Source: Planctomycetota bacterium
GTDB taxonomy: Bacteria; Planctomycetota; UBA1135; GCA-002686595
Reading direction: 5' to 3'
Assembly (NCBI GenBank): GCA_020847695.1
Contig: JADLBP010000211.1
Coordinates: 62,001 to 126,000, forward strand
Length of the DNA stretch: 64,000 nucleotides
Shown: one piece after another, positions 51,413-61,508 of the stretch
Layout: each line of letters opens with the position of its first letter
Position numbering within the stretch: the stretch's first letter is position 1
Position numbers and translations under genes: made by a program
The notes under the pieces: generated by a model
The model's database searches: none
What the model was told of the DNA's origin: nothing
Seen by the model: only the letters and a program-made list of their open reading frames with translations

Positions 51413-54400
51413 GTGATCCCGATTCCCCGCCCGTCCGCCCGCCTCGCCTCCCTCGCTGCGCTCGCCGCGTTCGTCCTGACCGCCGGCGCGCTGCTCTCGG
51501 GCTGCGACAACCCCGCGTGCATCTTCGGGCCCAACGGCTGCCAGTCGGGCGGCGGGACCGGGGCGATCGGTTCCGAGCCCGCGACCGCGCCTTCGAACCA
51601 CACGTGGCTGCGGACCGGCGCGCCGACGTTGACCGCGAAGTTCCCGTCGACCAACACCGCGCACCCCGACTCGCCGATCGTGCTGGTGTTCAGCGAGTCG
51701 ATGTCGGCCTCGAAGCTCCAGAGTTCGTTCCGACTCGACGTCGAAGGCAGCCTGGGGCAACCGGTGCCGATCGGGCCGGTCGCGTTGGTCGGCGACGGAC
51801 GGATGTTGGTGCTCTTCCCGGCGGTCGCGCTGACCCCGGCGACCGGGTACACGCTCAGTTACGCCGAGCAAGCGGTGGTCGCCGACCTGCAGGGCACGCC
51901 GATCGACCAGCCCGCGGACAAGGTGATCTTCAGCTTCAAGACCGCCGACACCGCGCCCGCGACGCCGAAGGTGCTCGCGACGTGGCCGCCGGACAACGCG
52001 ACCAACCAGAGCCCGTTCGGCGAGATCGTGGTCGTGTTCGATCGCCGCGTCAACGCGAGCACGGTCGACACCGATTCGTTCGACATCCAGGTCGACGGCG
52101 CGCCGCCGCCGTTCGATCCGCTGCCGCAGGCGCTGCTGACCGTCACCAACGGCATCCCGGTCTCCGACACGCGCGTCTACCGTTTTCGCAGCGTCGACGA
52201 CGAGAACGAGGCGGTCGATCTCGGCGCCGACGCCGACGTCGCGGTGACGCTCTCGCCGAGCGGCCATCGCATCCGCATGGCGGACGGCTCGCAGCTCGCG
52301 GAGATCAAGATCGACTACACGACCGCGTCGTTCGCGCCGCCGTCCTCCGCCGAGATGGTGTCGCTGCCGTTCGACGGCATCGGGATCGCCCACCTGACCG
52401 GGGGCAGCACGAAGGTCGGCGAGCTCGAGATCGCGTTGACGCTCGACGACGGCCAAGCGACCGACCTGATCGGCGTCTTCGTGTTCGGCTACGAGAAAGC
52501 GTCGTCGCCGCCGACGCTCGCCGCGCTCTATCGCGAGTTCGAGCTCGGCGACGTCCCGTACGACGCGAACACGCACGTCGCGACGATTCGCGAAGCCCAG
52601 CTCGAGCTCACCGCGTCGACGTCGCCGCTGTCGACGCGCTTCGCCGACGGTCCGCTGTACTTCGCGTTCCGTCGCCAGCGCGGCTCGGTCGCGAGCACCG
52701 TGCGCCTGCTCGACTCCGACGCCGACGCCCAGGGCACGCAGACGCCGACGCAGGACACCAAGGCGCCGACGCTGACCGGATTCGGCCTGAGCGGCAGCGA
52801 CAAGACCAAGTTCCGCGGCGACGTGCGCAACTTCGCCCTGGTCGGACGCGCGAGCGAGCCGATCGAGTCGGTCGAGATCACGACCGCGCTCGGCGACAAC
52901 GGTACGTTGCCGTCGGTCGTCGCGTCGAACTCGGCCGGGCTCTTCGTGGCGCAGCCCTTCACGCAGCCCGAGTTCCTCTCGGCGCTCGATCCGCTCGCGG
53001 GCAACAACCCGCTCGACTTCAGCGTCGTGCTCTACGACCGCGCGCTCAACGAATCGACGCAGACCGACGCGGAGTACACCCAGGTCGGCGCGGTCGGCAC
53101 CGGTTCCGCGCTCGGCGCGACGGTCACCGTCGAAGTGTTCGACGTCAACACGCTCGCGTTCATCGCCGACGCGAACGTGTTCACGCACGAGGACTTCCTG
53201 TTGACCGTCGACGCGCTGGACCAGGACGTCACCGACGCGAGCGGACTCGCGACGCTCGACGCCGCGACGCTCGGCGACACGCTGGTCACCGTCGATGCGC
53301 CGGGCTACGACCTGGTGACCGTGCACGCGGTCGCGGTCGATCGCATCTCGATCGGGCTCGAGCCGAGCGGGCTCCTGCTCGGCACGGTCGACGGGCTGCT
53401 GTCGAGCGGCGACGGCAACGTCGCCGACTTCGAGCGCGTCTACGCCGACTCGCGCAAGCTAGAGGTCGACGAGCCGCTCGATGCGGTGCAGGTGTGCTCG
53501 ATCAATCCGACGACCGCGAGCTACGAGTGCGCGTTCGGTCCGTACGACGTCCGTCCGAATCGCATCGGCGCGGTCGCGGTCGGCGTCACCGACACGCCGG
53601 CGAGCGAGTTCAACTACACCGCCGCGGGCTTCCTCAAGGGCTACGCGATCGAGGTGCCGGTCAAGCAGGTCTCGGTCAACGGCACGCAGGACGTCGACGT
53701 CGATCTCGACGCGCTGCTCGACGATCCGTCGACGACGCTCGAGGACGCTCCGATCGACGGGCCGGCGACGTTGTTCGATGCGTCGACGGTGACCGGGCTC
53801 GACGTCAACGACCTCTCCGGCGCTCCGCGGGTCTTCCTCGAGAGCCCGATCCCGGCGCTCGCGCGCCCCGGCGCGGTCGGCTTCGGCGTCGCGTTCGACC
53901 AGGGCGGCAGCGTCTGGAAGCTGCGCACCGCGTACCCCGGCATCGCGGACCCGACCGACGGCAAGTACCCGGGCGACGACAAGGGCGAGCTCGTGCTCGA
54001 CGGCACGATCGATCCCGACCTGATGCTCCACTGCGAGCTGCGCGACGTGTACGGCGCCCGCGTCGGCCGCCGACCGCGGATGTCCGCGGTCGGCGCGAAC
54101 CTCGCCGCGCCCAGCGCGCCGGCGCTGCTCGTGCCCGCGCCATCGGGCTCGACCGGCGCCGAAGGCTTCGACCTCGAGTTCGAGAACACGCTGCCGGATG
54201 CGCTCGGGCTGCCCGGGCTCTACCGCGTGACGCTCTCGGACGACTCCGGCCGAGCCTGGCGTCTCTACGTCGCCGATCCGGACGATGCGTCGCCGACCGT
54301 TCGCGTGCACGCCCCCGATTTGCTCGCGTCCGGCGGCGTCGGGCTGTCCGACGGGACGCTCCACGCGACGATCGAGGCGTTCGCGTGGTCGGGCTTCGCG

Positions 54401-54484
54401 TGGGACGCCTTCTTCTGGACCGACGTCGAGCGCGAGCACGACGCTTTCGCCCAGAGCGCGCCTTTCAGCTTCAGCAAGCCCTGA
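51413..54484 (+). CDS. Large lipoprotein with SbsA Ig-like domains
   Basis: This is a 1023-residue protein. The start is the GTG that gives 'VIPIPRPSARLASLAALAAF' and the lipobox in 'LLSGCDNPAC'; the track start lies ahead of the promoter. Residues ~60-310 carry two SbsA/Big_5 Ig-like domains ('HPDSPIVLVFSESMSASKLQ' and 'FGEIVVVFDRRVNASTVDTD'). The middle is beta-rich repeats. A carboxypeptidase-regulatory-like unit ('DASGLATLDAATLGDTLVTV') lies near 600-650. The C-terminal half is additional beta domains. It is probably a cell-surface or periplasmic adhesin or scaffold. The next gene is another lipoprotein 90 nt downstream with its own -10-like TAGAAT (54539-54544). Confidence 0.8.
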   Translation: MIPIPRPSARLASLAALAAFVLTAGALLSGCDNPACIFGPNGCQSGGGTGAIGSEPATAPSNHTWLRTGAPTLTAKFPSTNTAHPDSPIVLVFSESMSASKLQSSFRLDVEGSLGQPVPIGPVALVGDGRMLVLFPAVALTPATGYTLSYAEQAVVADLQGTPIDQPADKVIFSFKTADTAPATPKVLATWPPDNATNQSPFGEIVVVFDRRVNASTVDTDSFDIQVDGAPPPFDPLPQALLTVTNGIPVSDTRVYRFRSVDDENEAVDLGADADVAVTLSPSGHRIRMADGSQLAEIKIDYTTASFAPPSSAEMVSLPFDGIGIAHLTGGSTKVGELEIALTLDDGQATDLIGVFVFGYEKASSPPTLAALYREFELGDVPYDANTHVATIREAQLELTASTSPLSTRFADGPLYFAFRRQRGSVASTVRLLDSDADAQGTQTPTQDTKAPTLTGFGLSGSDKTKFRGDVRNFALVGRASEPIESVEITTALGDNGTLPSVVASNSAGLFVAQPFTQPEFLSALDPLAGNNPLDFSVVLYDRALNESTQTDAEYTQVGAVGTGSALGATVTVEVFDVNTLAFIADANVFTHEDFLLTVDALDQDVTDASGLATLDAATLGDTLVTVDAPGYDLVTVHAVAVDRISIGLEPSGLLLGTVDGLLSSGDGNVADFERVYADSRKLEVDEPLDAVQVCSINPTTASYECAFGPYDVRPNRIGAVAVGVTDTPASEFNYTAAGFLKGYAIEVPVKQVSVNGTQDVDVDLDALLDDPSTTLEDAPIDGPATLFDASTVTGLDVNDLSGAPRVFLESPIPALARPGAVGFGVAFDQGGSVWKLRTAYPGIADPTDGKYPGDDKGELVLDGTIDPDLMLHCELRDVYGARVGRRPRMSAVGANLAAPSAPALLVPAPSGSTGAEGFDLEFENTLPDALGLPGLYRVTLSDDSGRAWRLYVADPDDASPTVRVHAPDLLASGGVGLSDGTLHATIEAFAWSGFAWDAFFWTDVEREHDAFAQSAPFSFSKP

Positions 54485-54574
54485 ACGAACTCGCGCGGCG
54501 TCGCGGTTTTCCGTTAGGCCCCGCGCCACCCGGCTCCGTAGAATCCGCGCCGTCTTCCGACGCGAGAGGTGACC

Positions 54575-55174
54575 GTGAAGCTCCGAATCGTTGCGATTTC
54601 CTCGTTCCTCGGCCTGGCGGCCCTCCTTTCTTCCCTGAGCGGCTGCGACTCGCCGCGGACGGCCCCGCGTGGCGCCGACAACCTCGAGCTGCACACCGGA
54701 CGGCTGCGTCAAGCGAACCCGCTCGACATCGCGGTCCTGCCGGTGCAGAACAACTCGGGCAACGAGCACGTGCCGCTCGACCTGCTGCGCTCCGCGTTCC
54801 ACCGCGGGCTCGTTCGCCAGCGCTACACGCCGCTCGCGCTCGCGTACGTCGACTCGAAGATCGTCGAAGCCGCGTACACGCCCGGCGACACCGACGAGAA
54901 TGCGATCCTGCAGGTCTTCGTCACCCGCTGGGACGACGCTCGCTGGAAGTCGAGCGCCGAGCTGCGCATCGACGGCGAGGTCTACCTGCTCGACGTCGGC
55001 AATCCGGATCCGACCAAGGCGCTGTGGGGCGGCAAGGTGTCGCGCACGGTGTCGATGCTCGCGCGTCGCCAGGTCGTCGCCTCCGACGGCGAGCTCCTCG
55101 GCGAAGCGTTGCAGCAGTTCGCGGACGACGTGCTGGCGTCGCTGCCGGCGCGCAACCCCGAGCAGGCGCCCTAG
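54575..55174 (+). CDS. Small lipoprotein, GNA1162/DUF799-like
   Basis: This is a 199-residue protein. GTG start chosen because AGAGG lies about 7 nt upstream; a GTG two codons earlier is possible. The signal peptide ends at the lipobox in 'LSSLSGCDSP'. The mature part opens 'DIAVLPVQNNSGNEHVPLDL' and later has 'AILQVFVTRWDD' and 'EVYLLDVGNPDPTKALWGG', the sort of pattern found in GNA1162/DUF799-type lipoproteins that help assemble outer-membrane secretion structures. Similarity is partial and from memory, so the family name is tentative. It lies 90 nt after the Ig-like lipoprotein and 82 nt before a sulfatase. Confidence 0.55.
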   Translation: MKLRIVAISSFLGLAALLSSLSGCDSPRTAPRGADNLELHTGRLRQANPLDIAVLPVQNNSGNEHVPLDLLRSAFHRGLVRQRYTPLALAYVDSKIVEAAYTPGDTDENAILQVFVTRWDDARWKSSAELRIDGEVYLLDVGNPDPTKALWGGKVSRTVSMLARRQVVASDGELLGEALQQFADDVLASLPARNPEQAP

Positions 55175-55256
55175 GCTCCGCAGGCTCGCGCGCGAGCGCG
55201 CCGCGGTCGATTCCAGCCGCCGCGCGCCCGTCCGCCACGGCCAGCGGGTGCTCGCG

Positions 55257-56654
55257 ATGTCGCTTCTCGGCACGACTCCTTCGCGCGGGCCCGGCGCGAG
55301 CTTCGCGCTCGCGACTCTGCTGCTCCCTGCCGTGTTGCTGTGGTGCGCGACGCTCTCGTTCGCGCGCCCGGGCGAAGGCGAGCGCAAGCCGAACGTCGTG
55401 CTGATCGTCGCCGACGACCTCGGTTACGCGGATCTCGGCGTCCAAGGCGCGCGCGACGTGCGCACGCCGAACCTCGATCGACTCGCGGCGGAGGGCGTGC
55501 GCTTCACCGCCGGTTACGTCACCGCGCCGCTGTGCGCTCCGAGCCGCGCGGCGCTGTTGACCGGCCGCTACGGCCAGCGCTTCGGGCTCGAGACCAACCC
55601 GGGTTCCGAACGCGACGCCGCCGCGGGCTTCGGCGTGCCGCGCGACGAGCCGATGCTCGCGGAACGCCTGAAGGCCGCCGGCTACGCGACCGCGATCGTC
55701 GGCAAGTGGCACGTCGGTTACGAAGCCGAGCTGCGGCCGCAGCGCCGAGGCTTCGACAGCTTCTTCGGCTTCCTCTCCGGCTCGAGCCGCTACGTCGCGC
55801 GCAACCTGCGCAACCCGATCCTGCGCGGCGACGAGCCGACCAAGGTCGAGGGTTACCTGACCGACGCGTTCACGCGCGAAGCGGTCGAGTTCATCGGCGC
55901 GCACGCCGAGCAGCCGTTCTTCCTCTACGTGCCGTTCAACGCGGTGCACGTGCCGCTCGAAGCTCCCGAGCCCGACCGCGAGCGCTTCGCCGGGATCTCC
56001 GACGAGAAGCGGCGCACGTTCGCCGTGATGCTCTCGAAGCTCGACTCCGGCGTCGGCGCGATCCTCGCGGCGCTCGACGAGAAGAAGCTCTCCGAGGACA
56101 CGCTGGTGATCTTCCTCTCCGACAACGGCGGCGCGACGGCGGAGAACACGTCGAGGAACGCGCCGCTGCGCGGCGAGAAGCCCGAGCTCTACGAAGGCGG
56201 CGTGCGCGTGCCGTTCCTCGTCCGCTGGACCGGCAAGCTGAAGGCGGGGACCGTCGAGGCGCGGCCGGTGAGCTCGCTCGACGTCGTGCCGACGGTGCTC
56301 GCGGCCGCGGGTCTGGCGAAGGGCGGCGGCCGCCCCGATGGCAAGACGGACGACAAGCCGCTCGACGGCGTCGACCTCGTGCCGTTCCTGACCGGCAAGT
56401 CGAAGGCGCGGCCGCACGACGCGCTCTTCTGGCGGATCGGCAAGGACTCCGCGGCGCGCGTCGGCGACTGGAAGCTCGTCGTCCACGGCGATCAGACCGA
56501 GCTCTACGACCTGACCGAAGACCTCGCGGAGAAGACGAACCTCGCCAAGCGCCGGCCGGAGGTCGTCGCGAAGCTGCGCGCGGCGTACGAGGCTTGGGAG
56601 CGCCAATTGGTCGCACCGCGTTGGACTCCGACGCGCGGAGCAGGCGACGAATAG
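55257..56654 (+). CDS. Formylglycine-dependent sulfatase, exported
   Basis: This is a 465-residue arylsulfatase-family enzyme. The start is the ATG giving 'MSLLGTTPSRGPGASFALAT', followed by a hydrophobic segment (signal peptide to ~residue 38, 'LSFARPG'). Metal ligands are in 'NVVLIVADDLGYADLG' (~47-62). The modification site Cys93 lies in 'APLCAPSRAALLTGRYGQRF', the full CxPSR sulfatase signature, so it can be converted to formylglycine by FGE. 'VGKWHVG' and 'IFLSDNGG' supply further catalytic and metal residues. Sulfatases are greatly expanded in planctomycetes for sulfated polysaccharide breakdown; substrate is not predictable. A sulfatase-like gene follows. Confidence 0.93.
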   Translation: MSLLGTTPSRGPGASFALATLLLPAVLLWCATLSFARPGEGERKPNVVLIVADDLGYADLGVQGARDVRTPNLDRLAAEGVRFTAGYVTAPLCAPSRAALLTGRYGQRFGLETNPGSERDAAAGFGVPRDEPMLAERLKAAGYATAIVGKWHVGYEAELRPQRRGFDSFFGFLSGSSRYVARNLRNPILRGDEPTKVEGYLTDAFTREAVEFIGAHAEQPFFLYVPFNAVHVPLEAPEPDRERFAGISDEKRRTFAVMLSKLDSGVGAILAALDEKKLSEDTLVIFLSDNGGATAENTSRNAPLRGEKPELYEGGVRVPFLVRWTGKLKAGTVEARPVSSLDVVPTVLAAAGLAKGGGRPDGKTDDKPLDGVDLVPFLTGKSKARPHDALFWRIGKDSAARVGDWKLVVHGDQTELYDLTEDLAEKTNLAKRRPEVVAKLRAAYEAWERQLVAPRWTPTRGAGDE

Positions 56655-56724
56655 CGTTCGCTCGCCGGAGCGAGCCGGCGCGTCGCCGCGGTTAGGATGG
56701 ACGTCGCGCCTCCGAGGCGAAGCC

Positions 56725-58269
56725 ATGCAGCGAAAGAGCGCGACCCCCGTTCCCCGCGACGCCCGACGCGGACGCACCGCCGCCTGGCTCGCGGCGCTGG
56801 TCGCGGTGTCGCTGCTCGTCGTCGCGGGCGGGCTCTGGTGGCAGCGCCGGAGCGAGCCCGCGCGCCGTCCCGACGTCGTGTTCTTGCTGATCGACACGCT
56901 GCGCGCCGATCGGCTGTCGTGCTACGGCTACCCGCGGCCGACGTCGCCGTTCCTCGACTCGCTGGCCGCCGACGGCGTGCTCTTCGAGGACGTCACGTGC
57001 CAGTTCTCGTGGACGCGGCCGTCGATGGTGTCGCTGATGGAAGGCCGCTACCTGACCGCGTATCGTGACGCGATCGAGGACGGGGTGCCGACGCTGCCCG
57101 ACGCGTTCCAGCGCGCCGGCTACCGCACGGTCGGGCTCGTCGCCAACGCGTCGGTCAACGCGGAGACCGGTTTCGCGCGCGGCTTCGACCACTACGACTC
57201 CGGCGACCTGAAGGCGAGCGGCCCGATCTACGCGGACTTCCTGCGTGACGTCGACGAGCTCTCGTCGTCGCTGTGGCAACCGCTGCAGACCGCGCTCGCA
57301 CGCGACGAGCACGGCGAGCGTCCGCCGCTCTTCCTCTACCTGCACGTGATGGACGTGCACGATCCCTACGATCCGTATCCGGAGTTCGACGCGGCGCTGC
57401 CGAGCACGAGCAGCGCGCCGGTGCTGCCGCTCGACTGGCAGCGCGAGACGTTGCGCGCGAAAGGTGCGCCCGCGGCCGACCTGAAGGCGCACGAGCAGGC
57501 GCTCGGCGAGCTCGCGGAGGAGCGCGGACGCTACGACCAAGGCGTGCGGCACACCGACCAGGCGCTGCAGCGGCTCTTCGCGCGCTTGCGCGAGCTCGGC
57601 GTGCTCGATCACACCGTGCTCGCGATCGCCGCGGATCACGGCGAGGGTCTGTGGGAGCACCTGACGCCGAGCTCGGACGCGGAGCTCGCGACGTTGCCGC
57701 CCGCCGAGTTCTTCTACCAGAAGCACGGCGCGTCGCAGTTCCAAGAGGTGCTCGCGACGCCGTTGATCCTCTCCGGCCCCGGCGTCGTGCGCGGCCTGCG
57801 CGTGCGCGAGGCCGTCGAGAACGTCGACCTCTTCCCGACGCTGCTCGAGCTCTGCGACTTGCCGCGACCGAATGGATTGCACGGCCGCTCGCTCGCGCCG
57901 GTGCTGCGCGGCGACGGCGAGCCCGCGTCGCTCGCGCGCGACTTCGTCTACAGCTTCGGCGTGCACGGCAACGCGCTGCGCGAGGTCGCGACCGGGCTCA
58001 AGCTGATCATGCCGCGCGGCAAGGCGTTGGCGGCGGGGCACGAGCTCCAGCTCTACGACCTGAAGTCGGATCCCGAGGAGCGCGACGACCTCGCTCGCGC
58101 GCGTCCGGCGGACGTCAAGCGCCTGGTCGCCGCGTTTCTGGCGTGGGAACAGGCGTACCCGACCGCGGCCAGCCTGCGCGACCGCACGGTCGAGCGCCTG
58201 AAGGCCGAGCAAGGCGAGCTGCTGCGCGGGCTCGGCTACACCGGGCTCGACGTCGGCGGCGATCAGTAG
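56725..58269 (+). CDS. Membrane-anchored sulfatase-like hydrolase lacking the formylglycine cysteine
   Basis: This is a 514-residue alkaline-phosphatase-superfamily protein. One anchor helix (~18-38, '[20 protein letters not shown]') precedes the catalytic domain. Metal ligand motif '[19 protein letters not shown]' (~50-68). At the sulfatase signature position it reads '[15 protein letters not shown]', with Thr97 where Cys or Ser should be. 'DHGEGLWEH' and '[10 protein letters not shown]' provide the later metal ligands. A Thr nucleophile occurs in related phosphotransferases, so it may act as a phosphotransferase or phosphodiesterase instead of a sulfatase; that is inference. The C-terminal '[17 protein letters not shown]' is typical of this subgroup. 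Confidence 0.85.
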   Translation: MQRKSATPVPRDARRGRTAAWLAALVAVSLLVVAGGLWWQRRSEPARRPDVVFLLIDTLRADRLSCYGYPRPTSPFLDSLAADGVLFEDVTCQFSWTRPSMVSLMEGRYLTAYRDAIEDGVPTLPDAFQRAGYRTVGLVANASVNAETGFARGFDHYDSGDLKASGPIYADFLRDVDELSSSLWQPLQTALARDEHGERPPLFLYLHVMDVHDPYDPYPEFDAALPSTSSAPVLPLDWQRETLRAKGAPAADLKAHEQALGELAEERGRYDQGVRHTDQALQRLFARLRELGVLDHTVLAIAADHGEGLWEHLTPSSDAELATLPPAEFFYQKHGASQFQEVLATPLILSGPGVVRGLRVREAVENVDLFPTLLELCDLPRPNGLHGRSLAPVLRGDGEPASLARDFVYSFGVHGNALREVATGLKLIMPRGKALAAGHELQLYDLKSDPEERDDLARARPADVKRLVAAFLAWEQAYPTAASLRDRTVERLKAEQGELLRGLGYTGLDVGGDQ

Positions 58270-58562
58270 GCGCGCCGCGCCGCAAAGGGCGCGATCGGCG
58301 CCGCGCCCCGGCCCGTTGAGCTGCGTCGCGTCCGGCGTCGGCGACGCACCGCGTCCGTCCGGCGTCCGCGGTGATCGGCTCGCCTGTGGGGCCCGCTCGG
58401 TCCGAGCGAGCGCCCCGAGCGCCCGCCGATCGGCGTCCAACGACCCAACGGCGGCCGACCTCGCCTGCGCCGACCCGTCACCGAGCTCGGGGCGAGGTCG
58501 CGGGCTCGATCCGCGCCGGTGGGGGCGCCGTCGGGCCTTCCCGGTCGGATCCCGCGGTCGAC
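58270..58562 (+). other. Intergenic region before the rpsO promoter
   Basis: There is no credible gene here; the crossing ORFs are shadows of GC-rich DNA. It contains imperfect GC-rich inverted repeats but no convincing terminator for the upstream gene. Confidence 0.35.
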
Positions 58563-58590
58563 TTGGTTCCGCCGGGGACCTCGCTATACT
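58563..58590 (+). promoter_or_regulatory. rpsO promoter TTGGTT-N16-TATACT
   Basis: The -35-like TTGGTT (58563-58568) and -10 TATACT (58585-58590) are 16 bp apart and followed by CCTCGGCCCC. The predicted transcription start is near 58597. Confidence 0.65.
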
Positions 58591-58789
58591 CCTCGGCCCC
58601 TTCGCTGGGTTTGGGGCGGGTGCCTACCCGCGCCAAGGGCCGGTCGATCGCACCGTCGGTGCGAGCCGGCGCACCCGGTACCTGGAGTTCCAACCCTGGG
58701 TTCCGGGCAAGTTCCAGGATCGCCGACCGGTCGACGCGCTGTCGACGCAACACGGCCGACGATCAGTCGCCAGACATTTGGAGATTGCC
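58591..58789 (+). promoter_or_regulatory. Long structured rpsO leader, candidate S15 autoregulatory element
   Basis: The ~190 nt untranslated leader contains GCGGGT-GCCT-ACCCGC and GCACC-GTC-GGTGC hairpins and a GGTCGA/TCGACC long-range pairing option. S15 represses its own mRNA through leader structures in many bacteria, but the structures differ between phyla, so assignment is by position only. The Shine-Dalgarno (TTTGGAGA) is close to the ATG. Confidence 0.35.
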
Positions 58790-59059
58790 ATGGCAATCAC
58801 TGCCGATCGCAAGGCTCAGGTCATCAAGGAGTTCGCCCGGATCCCGGGCGACACCGGTTCCCCGGAAGTTCAGGTCGCCGTCCTCACCGAGGAAATCAAG
58901 GCGCTGACGGAGCACCTGCGGTCGCACCGCAAGGACTACACCTCTCGCCGGGGCCTCCTGATGATGGTCGGCGCGCGCAGCAAGCTCTTGAAGTACCTGC
59001 GCACGAAGGCTCCCGAGCGCTATCAGCTCGTGGTCAACAAGCTCGGCCTCCGTCGCTGA
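58790..59059 (+). CDS. rpsO: 30S ribosomal protein S15
   Basis: The 89-residue protein has exactly the canonical length and starts at the ATG within 'GGAGATTGCCATGGCAATC'; the track ORF is extended upstream wrongly. Signature: '[20 protein letters not shown]' (~13-32), '[20 protein letters not shown]' (~38-57) and '[18 protein letters not shown]' (~63-80). S15 binds the central domain of 16S rRNA early in 30S assembly. It is followed by pnp, the conserved rpsO-pnp order, with a hairpin in the 166 nt gap. Confidence 0.98.
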   Translation: MAITADRKAQVIKEFARIPGDTGSPEVQVAVLTEEIKALTEHLRSHRKDYTSRRGLLMMVGARSKLLKYLRTKAPERYQLVVNKLGLRR

Positions 59060-59146
59060 GCCGAGCCTGAAGGAGGACTCCTCGACGTGAGCGCGTGCAG
59101 CCGAGCCAAGACGGAGCTGACGCGGTCGACGTGCGAGGTGCTTGGA

Positions 59147-59173
59147 GGAGCGTTCGCCTGGCGCGAGCGCTCC
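59147..59173 (+). other. rpsO-pnp intergenic RNA hairpin
   Basis: An 11-bp stem (GGAGCGTTCGC with GCGAGCGCTCC, one G-U) and the 5-nt loop CTGGC lie 52 nt before the pnp ATG. No T-run follows. In E. coli the same gap holds an RNase III-cleaved stem used for PNPase autocontrol; this may be an equivalent or an mRNA-stability element. Confidence 0.5.
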
Positions 59174-59225
59174 GCGTGGTAAGGGAATTCAACGCAACGA
59201 TTCGAGACAAAAGGACATTGGTTTC

Positions 59226-61388
59226 ATGACCAGCACGTACGCGAGTGTGACGCGCGAGATCGCCGGACACACGATCACATTGGAGACGGGCCAGATGGCT
59301 CGTCAGGCGCTCGGAAGCGTCATCGCCACGGTCGACGGCACGAAGTGCTTCGCCGCCGTTTGCGCGGGCCCGGGCCGCGAAGACCAGGACTTCTTCCCGC
59401 TGACCGTCGACTATCGCGAGAAGACCGAAGCCGCGGGCAAGATCCCGGGCGGCTTCTTCAAGCGCGAGGGTCGTCCGACGACGAAGGAGATCCTGACGAT
59501 GCGCCTGATCGACCGCGCGATCCGGCCGCTGTTCGCCGACGGGTTCAAGCAAGAGGTGCAGCTGATGAGCCACTGCCTCTGCTACGACGGAGTCACCAAC
59601 GCCGACGTCACCGCGATGATCGCGGGCTTCGCCGCGGTGCGCATCAGCGGCCTGCCGTTCCACGGTTCGCTCGGCGCGGTCCGCGTCGGGCAGATCGACG
59701 GCAAGTTCGTCGCGTTCCCGAACGACGAGGAACGTCGCACGAGCTCCGCGCTCGACCTCGTCGTCGCCGGCCACGCGCAAGCGGTGTGCATGGTCGAAGC
59801 GAGCGCGAAGCAGCTCAAGGAACGCGAGATGGTCGACGCGCTCGAGTTCGCGCACGACGTCATCCGCCAGATCGCGGAGCTCGTCGACGAGCTCAACGCG
59901 AAGGCCGGCAAGCCTGCCTACGAGTGGACGCCGCCGACGGTCGACGAGGCGCTCGCCAAGGCGGTCTCGGTGTACCGCCCGCGCGTCAAGGACGTGCTGT
60001 TCACGCCGGGCAAGCACGACCGCGCCGACGCGATCGACGCGATCCGCGACGAGGCGGTCGCCGCCCTGGTCGCCGGCATCACCGACGAGAAGGAACTCGC
60101 GAAGCGCACTAAAGCCGCGAAGGGCGCCTTCGACGAGCTCGCTTCGAGCGTCGAGCGCGAAGCGATCGTCGACGGCAAGCGCGCCGACGGCCGTGCGTTC
60201 GATCAGATCCGCGAGATCACGATCGTCCCGAACTTCATCCCGCGTCAGCACGGTTCGGTGTTGTTCACGCGCGGCGAGACGCAGGCGTTGGTCAGCGTCA
60301 CGCTCGGCACCGCCGACGACGAGCAGATCATCGACGGCCTCGACGACGAGTACCGCAAGAACTTCTACCTCCACTACAACTTCCCGCCGTACTCGGTCGG
60401 TGAGACGCGCCGCATCATGGGCCCGGGTCGCCGCGAGATCGGACACGGCATGCTCGCCGAGCGCGCGCTCGGCAACGTCACGCCGCCGAAGGAGCGCTTC
60501 CCGTACACGATCCGGATCGTCTCCGACATCATGGAGTCGAACGGCAGCTCGTCGATGGCGAGCGTGTGCGGTGGTTGCCTCGCGATGATGCTCGCCGGCG
60601 TTCCGCTGATGCAGCCGGTCGCGGGCATCGCGATGGGCCTGGTCGAGGAAGGCGGCAAGCAAGCCGTGCTCTCCGACATCCTCGGCTCGGAAGACCACCA
60701 CGGCGACATGGACTTCAAGGTCGCTGGCTCCGGTCTCGGCATCACCGCGCTGCAGATGGACATCAAGATCAAGGGCGTCACCCGCGAGTTGCTCGAGCGT
60801 GCGCTCGAGCAAGCGCGTCGCGGTCGCATCGAGATCCTGAAGAAGATGCTCGATGCCGTGCCGCGTCCGGCGAAGGAGATCTCTCCGTACGCGCCGCGCA
60901 TGGAAGTGATCCGCATCCCGTCGGACAAGATCGGTTACCTGATCGGGCCCGGCGGTCGCAACATCAAGGCGATGCAGGAGCAGTACAAGGTCAAGATCGC
61001 GATCCTCGACGACACCGGGACCGTTCAGGTCGCCGGCGTCGAGCGCGACAACGTGGCCGCGTGCATCCAGGCGATCCAAGCGATGTGCGAGACGCCGAAG
61101 ATCGGCACCCGCTACAAGGGCACCGTCAAGTCGATCAAGGACTTCGGCGCGTTCATCGAGATCCTGCCGGGCGTCGAAGGCCTGTGCCACATCTCGGAGC
61201 TCGACGAAGGCTACGTCGATCGCGTCACCGACATCGTCCAGATCGGCGAAGAGGTCGAGGTCGAGATCATCAACGTCGACGACCGCGGCAAGATCAAGCT
61301 CTCGCGCAAGGCGGTGCTGGTCGGCAGCGGCGCGGGCCCGGAAGAGCCCGAAGGCGACGTCGAAGAAGGTCAACCGAACGACGAGTGA
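59226..61388 (+). CDS. pnp: Polyribonucleotide nucleotidyltransferase (PNPase)
   Basis: PNPase is the 3'-5' phosphorolytic exoribonuclease of mRNA decay. It starts at the ATG giving '[20 protein letters not shown]'; 720 residues, standard for the family. First RNase PH-like domain with '[20 protein letters not shown]' (~78-97); an alpha-helical linker; second RNase PH domain with '[14 protein letters not shown]' and '[18 protein letters not shown]' (~440-457), containing the phosphate-binding GSSSMA motif. '[18 protein letters not shown]' is the KH GxxG motif, and '[20 protein letters not shown]' opens the S1 domain. All functional motifs are present. Confidence 0.98.
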   Translation: MTSTYASVTREIAGHTITLETGQMARQALGSVIATVDGTKCFAAVCAGPGREDQDFFPLTVDYREKTEAAGKIPGGFFKREGRPTTKEILTMRLIDRAIRPLFADGFKQEVQLMSHCLCYDGVTNADVTAMIAGFAAVRISGLPFHGSLGAVRVGQIDGKFVAFPNDEERRTSSALDLVVAGHAQAVCMVEASAKQLKEREMVDALEFAHDVIRQIAELVDELNAKAGKPAYEWTPPTVDEALAKAVSVYRPRVKDVLFTPGKHDRADAIDAIRDEAVAALVAGITDEKELAKRTKAAKGAFDELASSVEREAIVDGKRADGRAFDQIREITIVPNFIPRQHGSVLFTRGETQALVSVTLGTADDEQIIDGLDDEYRKNFYLHYNFPPYSVGETRRIMGPGRREIGHGMLAERALGNVTPPKERFPYTIRIVSDIMESNGSSSMASVCGGCLAMMLAGVPLMQPVAGIAMGLVEEGGKQAVLSDILGSEDHHGDMDFKVAGSGLGITALQMDIKIKGVTRELLERALEQARRGRIEILKKMLDAVPRPAKEISPYAPRMEVIRIPSDKIGYLIGPGGRNIKAMQEQYKVKIAILDDTGTVQVAGVERDNVAACIQAIQAMCETPKIGTRYKGTVKSIKDFGAFIEILPGVEGLCHISELDEGYVDRVTDIVQIGEEVEVEIINVDDRGKIKLSRKAVLVGSGAGPEEPEGDVEEGQPNDE

Positions 61389-61407
61389 TCGTCGCCGGCG
61401 ATCGAAG

Positions 61408-61450
61408 CCGCGGGCCGCGAGGGGACTGACCCCGCGCGGCCCGCGGTGTT
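61408..61450 (+). terminator. Intrinsic terminator-like hairpin after pnp
   Basis: A 17-position stem (61408-61424 with 61430-61446) has 16 pairs and one A-G mismatch, the 5-nt loop ACTGA, and is followed by TGTTT. It begins 19 nt after the pnp stop. Confidence 0.8.
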
Positions 61451-61494
61451 TCGGCGCCGCACGGCTCGGCCCTACTTCGCCGCGCTCGCCGAGC

Positions 61495-61500
61495 TATCTT
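61495..61500 (+). promoter_or_regulatory. -10-like TATCTT close to the last gene's start
   Basis: TATCTT lies eight bases before the GTG at 61509 with no Shine-Dalgarno of normal spacing, another candidate leaderless start. Confidence 0.35.
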
Positions 61501-61508
61501 GGAGCCGC

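Noticed and set aside
51091-55404. 1437-aa plus-strand ORF over the lipoprotein region
   Set aside because: It runs across two genes in another frame, with Arg-rich shadow composition; the correct frames have signal peptides and domains.
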